A stretch of DNA of 13,767 nt from UMGS1663 sp963621995 (GTDB lineage: Bacteria; Bacillota; Clostridia; TANB77; CAG-508): positions 1-13,767 of the forward strand of contig CAVFFZ010000030.1 of NCBI GenBank assembly GCA_963621995.1. The letters are read 5' to 3'. The notes below the pieces were generated by a model, which had not been told where the DNA came from, made no database searches, and saw nothing but the letters and a program-made list of their open reading frames with translations. A program made the translations under genes and the position numbers. This document shows positions 9,855-13,767 of the stretch, in pieces. Within the stretch, counting starts at the first letter, position 1. The number at the start of each line of letters is the position of its first letter.

Positions 9855-9883
9855 AATAGCCTAGTTTTAGGCTATTTTTTTTT
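9855..9883 (+). terminator. Intrinsic terminator of the BREX operon
   Basis: A perfect 9-bp stem AATAGCCTA/TAGGCTATT (9855-9863 with 9868-9876) has a 4-base GTTT loop and runs into an uninterrupted T tract to 9883. It begins 21 bases after the stop of the small membrane gene and marks the end of the BREX transcript. Confidence 0.92.
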
Positions 9884-9885
9884 GC

Positions 9886-9925
9886 AATTATCCAAAATTA
9901 TCATAAATTGTCAGAAATTATCATA
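9886..9925. repeat. Four tandem 10-bp repeats, consensus AATTATCATA
   Basis: Units are AATTATCCAA (9886), AATTATCATA (9896), AATTGTCAGA (9906) and AATTATCATA (9916). Units 2 and 4 are identical; units 1 and 3 differ at two or three positions. A 10-bp period places each unit on the same face of the helix, as expected for a cooperative binding site or an iteron-like array. The array lies between the BREX terminator and the next promoter. What binds is unknown. Confidence 0.7.
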
Positions 9926-9947
9926 AAAATCTATTTTGATATAACAT

Positions 9948-9982
9948 TTCGACAGCATTCGACTTGTGATATGTTTTATAAT
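9948..9982 (+). promoter_or_regulatory. Candidate activator-dependent promoter with paired TTCGAC boxes
   Basis: A perfect -10 box TATAAT lies at 9977-9982, but no good -35 box sits 16-18 bases upstream (AGCATT or similar). Instead TTCGACA (9948-9954) and TTCGAC (9958-9963) lie 10 bases apart on the same strand, the second in the -35 zone. TTCGACA is the reverse complement of TGTCGAA, the core of the Spo0A box in sporulating Firmicutes, and Spo0A-activated promoters often have boxes over the -35 zone. The motif is short, so the link to Spo0A is speculative. Expected start of transcription is near 9989. Confidence 0.45.
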
Positions 9983-9988
9983 GTTAAT

Positions 9989-10274
9989 CAAAATAAGGTA
10001 AACGAAATATACCCACCTTATGACTACTAACATTATTTATAATATTAAATATGAGTATAAGTCGTCCTTAAGCTATTACAACAAAAGATTGCGAATTTAC
10101 GCTTAAGAGAAGAATAAATTAAAACACATCAGACCTACACAAGTTTAAGGACTCTGACGCAAATTGCTTATATCTTTAATATTACTATGCAGAAAAAAAA
10201 TATCTATTAATATAATTGAGCGAATAAAACAAGACCTATCAGACTTAGGTTGCAATGTTATTCGCTCTTTTTTT
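9989..10274 (+). ncRNA. Candidate structured non-coding RNA, about 285 nt
   Basis: The span lies between a TATAAT box and a strong terminator, and has no convincing reading frame. Pairings seen: ATAAGGT/ACCTTAT (9993-9999 with 10015-10021) at the expected 5' end; GTCCTTAA/TTAAGGAC (10064-10071 with 10145-10152), extended by GTC/GAC across a 3-base bulge; CTTAAGC/GCTTAAG (10067-10073 with 10101-10107), which competes with the previous stem for the same bases; and the branched 3' stem at 10218-10267. ATCAGAC occurs twice, at 10128 and inside the terminator loop at 10238. I could not match it to a known RNA family. It could be a free small RNA or, if some transcripts read through, a leader for the gene at 10371. 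Confidence 0.5.
10218..10274 (+). terminator. Intrinsic terminator with a branched stem
   Basis: A perfect 10-bp stem GAGCGAATAA/TTATTCGCTC (10218-10227 with 10258-10267) is followed by seven T (10268-10274). The loop holds a second hairpin, ACCTA/TAGGT (10234-10238 with 10246-10250). This should end the RNA that starts near 9989 and insulate the gene at 10371. Confidence 0.88.
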
Positions 10275-10281
10275 GTATATA

Positions 10282-10310
10282 TTGAGTCAAATTTAATTAC
10301 ATTTTATTTA
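10282..10310 (+). promoter_or_regulatory. Weak candidate promoter for the gene at 10371
   Basis: TTGAGT (10282-10287) and TATTTA (10305-10310) are separated by 17 bases, directly after the terminator. The -10 match is poor. If used, the transcript would start about where the CCTCCTA strand of the next hairpin begins. Confidence 0.25.
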
Positions 10311-10322
10311 TTTGCTAGAGCT

Positions 10323-10363
10323 CCTCCTAGAAATTTGAATTTTAATTTCAGATTTTTAGGAGG
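10323..10363 (+). promoter_or_regulatory. Hairpin sequestering the ribosome binding site of the gene at 10371
   Basis: CCTCCTA (10323-10329) is the exact complement of TAGGAGG (10357-10363), the Shine-Dalgarno of the ATG at 10371. The stem can continue as GAAAT with ATTTT through one G-U pair to 12 bp. An alternative inner stem GAAATT/AATTTC (10330-10335 with 10344-10349) is also possible. Folded, the RNA would hide the ribosome binding site, so translation may depend on temperature, a trans-acting RNA, a ligand or co-transcriptional timing. The structure is plain in sequence; its use is inference. Confidence 0.65.
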
Positions 10364-10370
10364 TTTTATT

Positions 10371-10838
10371 ATGAGAATAGTTCATATTGATAATTATGAA
10401 GTATGTGAAGAAAACGGTAAATTTTTAGCAGCATCATTTGTAGACTATGAAGGAATACCACATACAATAGAACTTACAAAAGAATTAGAAGAATACTTAA
10501 AAGAAGTAAGAAAAGAAGAATTTAGAGAAAAATACAGAACAAACAAATACATAGATACAGGAATAAATAATGAAGATGATGTATTTGAAATTAAGATTTC
10601 AATTAACACCAATTGTAAATCTGTAGAAGATATTATAATAGAAAAAGACTTTGAAACACGATTATTAAAAGAAATTATTAAATTACCAGAAAAACAGTCA
10701 AAGCATTTATATTTAAAAATTATAAAAGAATATAAAAATGTTGAAATTTCAAAGGAATTTAATATTACTAATAGTGCTGTTAATCAAAGTATAAATGGAG
10801 GATTAAAAAGAATAATAAAAAAATTTAAGAAATTTTAA
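10371..10838 (+). CDS. Sigma-70 region 4-like DNA-binding protein
   Basis: The 155-residue protein ends in a helix-turn-helix resembling sigma factor region 4: about residues 98-150, with LPEKQSKHLYLKII, then EISKEFNITNSAVNQSI and a basic tail GLKRIIKKFKKF. The N-terminal part (1-95) is acidic with short strands and has no clear sigma region 2, so it may be a sigma-like regulator and not a full sigma factor. Small proteins of this kind are common in Firmicute conjugative elements and prophages, where they control excision or transfer genes. I chose ATG 10371 because a perfect TAGGAGG lies 7 bases upstream. The frame is open back to 10164, but that extension would run through the terminator at 10218-10274. 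The proteins that follow (small peptide, 128-residue protein, recombinases) are plausible targets. Confidence 0.8.
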   Translation: MRIVHIDNYEVCEENGKFLAASFVDYEGIPHTIELTKELEEYLKEVRKEEFREKYRTNKYIDTGINNEDDVFEIKISINTNCKSVEDIIIEKDFETRLLKEIIKLPEKQSKHLYLKIIKEYKNVEISKEFNITNSAVNQSINGGLKRIIKKFKKF

Positions 10839-10865
10839 AAAACTACTTAACTTTTTGCCTTTAGA

Positions 10866-10880
10866 TTACTTAACAAGTAA
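10866..10880. repeat. Perfect 15-bp inverted repeat, operator-like
   Basis: TTACTT-AAC-AAGTAA is a perfect 6-bp dyad with a 3-base centre, 27 bases after the stop of the sigma-like gene. Its left part, TACTTAAC (10867-10874), is also found as a direct copy at 10844-10851, 23 bases upstream. The arrangement suits a dimeric regulator, perhaps the sigma-like protein itself; it is also possible by chance in AT-rich DNA. Confidence 0.4.
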
Positions 10881-10893
10881 GAGAGGTTAATAT

Positions 10894-11124
10894 ACCTTCC
10901 CAAATGAACATTGAAAATTAAATAGATTTGTTAAATACAAATAGTTCTATGTGAAGGTGGGATAAAATCCATTTTCTAGGCATTAACTGGTCGATTAATG
11001 TGTAGGCATAGATAAGATACTTTTGTATAGTCACAGTTTGAGCGAGGTAATAACCGTCCCACGCAATGAGTACAAGCCAGAGTTCTGGTAGGTGAAAGTC
11101 CTATGTCAGTTCTAACCAAACTGA
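10894..11124 (+). ncRNA. Candidate structured RNA or leader upstream of the small peptide gene
   Basis: The 323-base gap 10839-11161 has no convincing gene but is unusually GC-rich for the window and full of pairings. ACCTTC/GAAGGT (10894-10899 with 10953-10958) encloses ATTTGT/ACAAAT (10926-10931 with 10937-10942). GTGGGA/TCCCAC (10957-10962 with 11057-11062) encloses CATTAA/TTAATG (10981-10986 with 10995-11000) and ATAC/GTAT (11017-11020 with 11025-11028). Three hairpins follow in a row: CCAG/CTGG (11077-11088), TAGG/CCTA (11089-11103) and TCAGTT/AACTGA (11106-11124). TAGGCAT is repeated at 10977 and 11003. The multibranch layout, then consecutive hairpins close to a start codon, suggests a cis-regulatory leader or an RNA part of a mobile element. 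The GGTGAAAGTCC loop resembles motifs I associate with group II introns, but no reverse transcriptase or domain V is here. I cannot name a family. Confidence 0.55.
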
Positions 11125-11161
11125 ATTTAACAATGAAGTAAATTAAAAAAATGGAGGCAAA

Positions 11162-11257
11162 ATGAAATTAAATTTAATCGCAATGATAACCATAATAATA
11201 ATTATTAGCCTATTTGGAATAAGAACAAGAATAAAAAATAATGGAGGAATATTATGA
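11162..11257 (+). CDS. 31-residue hydrophobic small peptide
   Basis: The peptide begins MKLNLIAMITIIIIISLFGI, a single membrane-spanning run, and ends with a basic stretch (RTRIKN) and NGGIL. GGAGG (11153-11157) is only 4 bases before the ATG, which is short but usable. Its TGA overlaps the next start as ATGA (11254-11257), a classic coupling junction, and this is the best evidence that it is real. It follows directly after the structured RNA. It could be a leader peptide that couples translation to the downstream gene, or a small membrane peptide in its own right. No family recognised. Confidence 0.5.
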   Translation: MKLNLIAMITIIIIISLFGIRTRIKNNGGIL

Positions 11258-11640
11258 TAGATGAACTAAATTGGAATTGTTCTATTGAAAGAATGATTTG
11301 TTACTTTATCGAAGCTAATAGATGTATTACAGATGATAAAGAAAAATATTTAGCCAAATACATAACAGCAATACGAAACCAATTAGAAGAAAGAACATAT
11401 TTTAATATCGTTGATAGAGTCGATACAAGTAAGTTTGATAAATATATTCCCAACAAAAGAGATTATATTAATGAAAAATATTTAACTAATTATGGAGCAA
11501 TAATTTTTGGAAAACTTCTTATTGATTTTGGAGAAATTACTGAAGAAAAGATTATAAAAACAACAAGAGATGTATTAGCAAAATATACAGATATATCAAG
11601 TGTTTTAGCTGAAAGTTTAAGAAACTATAGTCTTTCTTAA
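11254..11640 (+). CDS. Hypothetical 128-residue protein
   Basis: A mostly helical, soluble protein with no membrane helix or signal peptide and no motif I recognise. GGAGG at 11243-11247 is 6 bases before the ATG. The start overlaps the stop of the 31-residue peptide. Cysteines lie near residues 8, 15 and 24, not in a metal-site spacing. The second half (FDKYIPNKRDYINEKYLTNYGAI... to the C-terminus) has a helix-rich, charged pattern like many small accessory proteins of mobile elements. Placed between the sigma-like regulator and the recombinases, and ended by the terminator at 11663, it may be an accessory recombination or excision factor; this rests on position alone. Confidence 0.75.
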   Translation: MIDELNWNCSIERMICYFIEANRCITDDKEKYLAKYITAIRNQLEERTYFNIVDRVDTSKFDKYIPNKRDYINEKYLTNYGAIIFGKLLIDFGEITEEKIIKTTRDVLAKYTDISSVLAESLRNYSLS

Positions 11641-11662
11641 ATATTATAATACTATTGTCAAG

Positions 11663-11714
11663 GATGCAAATCATAGAATATAGCCCCTATATTCACACAT
11701 TTGCATCTTTGTTT
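11663..11714 (+). terminator. Nested-hairpin terminator after the 128-residue gene
   Basis: Outer perfect 9-bp stem GATGCAAAT/ATTTGCATC (11663-11671 with 11699-11707) encloses a perfect 8-bp inner hairpin GAATATAG/CTATATTC (11676-11683 with 11687-11694, loop CCC). TTTGTTTT follows, a broken T tract. It most likely terminates the upstream transcript. Two perfect stems are more than termination requires, so a role as a recombination or protein-binding site is possible. Confidence 0.7.
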
Positions 11715-11744
11715 TATTAGAAAAATAATAATAAACTTCTAAAT

Positions 11745-11773
11745 AATATAACTTGATATTAATAAGTTATATT
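11745..11773. repeat. Perfect 10-bp inverted repeat upstream of the first recombinase
   Basis: AATATAACTT (11745-11754) and AAGTTATATT (11764-11773) are exact complements around a 9-base centre. The right arm ends one base before the AAGGAGG of the recombinase gene. The size (10-bp arms, 9-base centre) resembles a tyrosine recombinase core site as well as an operator or leader hairpin affecting translation. Confidence 0.6.
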
Positions 11774-11790
11774 TAAGGAGGTTTATTATA

Positions 11791-12825
11791 ATGTCTTTTT
11801 TATCATCACAAGATAAAAATCCAGATTATTTGAATTTTTATCTAAAATATATAAGATATATTTCATTATATGCGGAAACAACTGTAAATGAAATTTACAA
11901 CGATATTAGAATATTTTTTAGATATTTAATTATGACAAAAAACGAAGATGCATATAAAGATTTTACAATTGAAATGTTTAAAGAAATACCAATAAAAGAT
12001 GTAACTATTTCTATGTTAGAAGAAGTTAAACCATATATGATAAATGAATATCTATACTTTTTAAGATGTACATTTAATAATTCTGCAAAAACAAGAAATA
12101 GAAAACTATCATCTATAAAGAACTTTTTTAAATATATGGAAAAAACAAATCTCTTAAGTTTTAATCCTACAATACATATAGAATTTGCTAAAGAAGGAAA
12201 AAGATTGCCAAAATATCTTACTCTTCTTGAAAGTAAACAATTATTATCAAAGACAATAAATACAAGTTCACGAAATACAATTAGAGATTATGCAATAGAA
12301 TGTATATTTTTAAATTGCTGTTTAAGATTATCAGAATTGGTAGGTATAAATTTAACAGATATAAAATTTGACGAACAAACATTAAAAATAACTGGTAAAG
12401 GTAATAAACAAAGAATAATTTATTTGAACGACGCAACTTCAGAATCTATACAAGAATATTTAAAAGTTAGACCAACTTTACCGAAAACCAATAAAGATTA
12501 TAATGCTTTATTTTTGAGTGAAAGAAAAAAAAGAATATCAAGAAGAAATGTTCAAATAATTACAGAAAAATGCCTAAAAAAAGCATTTAATGACTCCAAG
12601 GATAAAATACATACACATTCTTTAAGGCATACAGGAGCAACATTAATGCATAATGAAAATAATGCCAATATACTAATAATTCAAAAGATACTGGGACATG
12701 AGCAATTATCATCAACAGAAATATATACTCATGTTACAAATCAAAAATTGAAAGAAATAATGAATAATTGTACTATATCAAGTATTTTAGAAAAAAGGGA
12801 GGCTTCATCAAATGAAGAAAAATAA
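11791..12825 (+). CDS. Tyrosine recombinase (XerC/D-like integrase), first of a tandem pair
   Basis: The 344-residue protein has the usual two-part layout: a SAM-like N-terminal core-binding domain (about 10-125) and a C-terminal catalytic domain (about 140-330). Catalytic residues are complete: R179 in CCLRLSELVGI, K203 in TGKGNKQR, H276 and R279 in HSLRHTGA, H303 in LGHEQLSS, and nucleophile Y312 in EIYTHV. Such enzymes cut and rejoin DNA through a phosphotyrosine link at a short site, without ATP. AAGGAGG (11775-11781) is 9 bases before the ATG. The gene overlaps the next recombinase by 14 bases. Pairs or trios of this kind occur in Firmicute mobile elements, and similar enzymes also invert specificity genes of restriction-modification systems. 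Which applies here cannot be told from the window. Confidence 0.93.
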   Translation: MSFLSSQDKNPDYLNFYLKYIRYISLYAETTVNEIYNDIRIFFRYLIMTKNEDAYKDFTIEMFKEIPIKDVTISMLEEVKPYMINEYLYFLRCTFNNSAKTRNRKLSSIKNFFKYMEKTNLLSFNPTIHIEFAKEGKRLPKYLTLLESKQLLSKTINTSSRNTIRDYAIECIFLNCCLRLSELVGINLTDIKFDEQTLKITGKGNKQRIIYLNDATSESIQEYLKVRPTLPKTNKDYNALFLSERKKRISRRNVQIITEKCLKKAFNDSKDKIHTHSLRHTGATLMHNENNANILIIQKILGHEQLSSTEIYTHVTNQKLKEIMNNCTISSILEKREASSNEEK

Positions 12826-13767
12826 TTATCAAGAATTTATGTCAGATTTTGCAAGTTATTTATTTGCAATAAAAAATCTATCTGATTTATATGTAAAAAG
12901 TATTAAAACAACAGTAAGTCAATTTTTACAATATATGAATGTTTATAAATACAATAATCAATTTGAAAATATAGATGATATTACTTTAAATGATATAAGA
13001 ACTTTAACAAATACCGATATATATAGCTATATTTTTTACCTTGCTAAAAATAATTATAAACAGGACTCAAGATCTATAAAAATAGAACATCTAAGGACTT
13101 TTTTTGATTTTCTTTTTAAAATCAAACATGACATATTTAAGCAACCTTTTAAAAAAATACAAGCTGAAAAAAGGGAAAATAAGCAATTGCCTAATTATCT
13201 TTCATTAGAAGAAGCAAGAAAATTACTTTCAGTTTCTAAAAACTCAAATAAATTCAAACAGATAAGAAATAATGCAATAATAACACTTTGTTTAAATTGT
13301 GGACTACGAATTTCTGAAGTTTGTAAATTAAATGTATCAGATATCAAAGAAAATTCAGATACATTTATAATATATGGCAAGGGAAGAAAGGAAAGAACAG
13401 GGTATTTGAATAAACAAACAAAAGAAACGTTATTATGTTATATACAAGAAAGAGAAAAATACGCATTACAAAAGAATATTATGACTGATGCATTATTTAT
13501 AACTGAAAGAAAATGTAGAATTACTCCTAGAACAATACAAAGAGATTTAAAATCATTATATAAGAATGCTGAAATTGATGAAAATAAATATTCAGTACAT
13601 ACTTTAAGGCATACATGTGCAACAATACTATATAAATCAGGATATGATATAAAATTAATACAAGAAATATTAGGACATTCAAGTGTAAACACAACAAAAA
13701 TATATACTCATTTATATGATAAAGAAGTAGAAAAAACTATGCAAGAACACCCATTGGCACATTTTAA
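12812..13767 (+). CDS. Second tyrosine recombinase, cut by the window end
   Basis: An open frame starts at ATG 12812, inside the end of the first recombinase in another frame, and runs off the window after 318 codons plus two bases (no stop seen). GGGAGG (12797-12802) is 9 bases before the ATG. The N-terminal domain (about 5-115) resembles core-binding domains. The catalytic set is complete: R166 in CGLRISEV, K190 in YGKGRKER, H263 and R266 in HTLRHTCA, H289 in LGHSSVNT, Y298 in KIYTHL. The text ends QEHPLAHF, so few residues are probably missing. It shares its motifs with its neighbour but differs clearly, so the two are diverged paralogues and not a recent duplicate. The 14-bp overlap implies coupled translation and probable joint action as a heteromer. 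Confidence 0.92.
   Translation, partial: MKKNNYQEFMSDFASYLFAIKNLSDLYVKSIKTTVSQFLQYMNVYKYNNQFENIDDITLNDIRTLTNTDIYSYIFYLAKNNYKQDSRSIKIEHLRTFFDFLFKIKHDIFKQPFKKIQAEKRENKQLPNYLSLEEARKLLSVSKNSNKFKQIRNNAIITLCLNCGLRISEVCKLNVSDIKENSDTFIIYGKGRKERTGYLNKQTKETLLCYIQEREKYALQKNIMTDALFITERKCRITPRTIQRDLKSLYKNAEIDENKYSVHTLRHTCATILYKSGYDIKLIQEILGHSSVNTTKIYTHLYDKEVEKTMQEHPLAHF

Noticed and set aside
9886..9925. CRISPR array.
   Set aside because: Units are 10 bases and directly adjacent, without spacers, and there are no cas genes.
10164..10370. Extension of the sigma-like protein to a start at 10164 (224 residues).
   Set aside because: The extra 69 residues would be read through the 10-bp stem and T tract at 10218-10274, have no good ribosome binding site, and show no recognisable domain. 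ATG 10371 has a perfect TAGGAGG.
10951..11103. T-box or cobalamin riboswitch. GAAGGTGGGATAAAATCC, GTCCCACGC and AGCCAGAG recall parts of both consensus sequences.
   Set aside because: The T-box TGGNACC bulge and specifier stem are not visible, and the B12-box continuation is broken (TTCTGG in place of GACCTGCC). The downstream genes are neither aminoacyl-tRNA nor cobalamin related.
10950..11124. Group II intron, or HEARO/IscB-type guide RNA, suggested by GGTGAAAGTCC and the multibranch fold.
   Set aside because: No domain V, reverse transcriptase, IscB or TnpB gene is in the window. The resemblance rests on one short loop, so no family is claimed.
11151..11165. Four-codon frame ATGGAGGCAAAATGA overlapping the start of the 31-residue peptide.
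   Set aside because: It coincides with the GGAGG ribosome binding site and is too short to support as a gene.
11162..11640. Toxin-antitoxin pair made of the 31-residue hydrophobic peptide and the 128-residue protein.
   Set aside because: The peptide looks like small membrane toxins only in being hydrophobic, and the partner shows no antitoxin fold or nearby antisense RNA promoter.

Overview
The window is very AT-rich, every recognisable gene lies on the + strand, and ribosome binding sites are strong AGGAGG types. Codon choice (AGA, ATA, AAA, TTA) and standard stops, including TGA, suggest a low-GC Firmicute of the clostridial type. No species marker is present, so this is inference.

Bases 1-9883 hold the 3' part of a type 1 BREX phage-defence operon. 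In order: the probable tail of an upstream gene (brxC expected by position, not proven), a two-helix membrane protein, pglX (adenine methyltransferase), a membrane protein with an N-terminal cytosolic region and three C-terminal helices, pglZ (alkaline-phosphatase fold), brxL (AAA+ ATPase with Lon-type C-terminus) and a 79-residue membrane protein. Gaps are 19 bases or less, some genes overlap, and a strong intrinsic terminator follows at 9855-9883. The core genes look intact. The departure from the textbook brxA-brxB-brxC-pglX-pglZ-brxL order is three membrane proteins, two of them inserted between core genes.

Bases 9884-10370 contain no convincing protein gene. They hold four 10-bp tandem repeats, a TTCGAC pair beside a TATAAT box, a candidate structured RNA of about 285 nt ending at a strong terminator (10218-10274), and a hairpin that would hide the ribosome binding site of the next gene.

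Bases 10371-13767 look like a mobile or regulatory module: a 155-residue protein resembling sigma-70 region 4, a second heavily structured RNA candidate (about 10894-11124), a 31-residue hydrophobic peptide overlapping a 128-residue protein of unknown function, a nested-hairpin terminator, a 10-bp inverted repeat, and two overlapping tyrosine recombinase genes, the second cut by the window end. The recombinases may mobilise the island or rearrange BREX specificity genes outside the window. The least explained parts are the two RNA candidates and the membrane proteins threaded through BREX.
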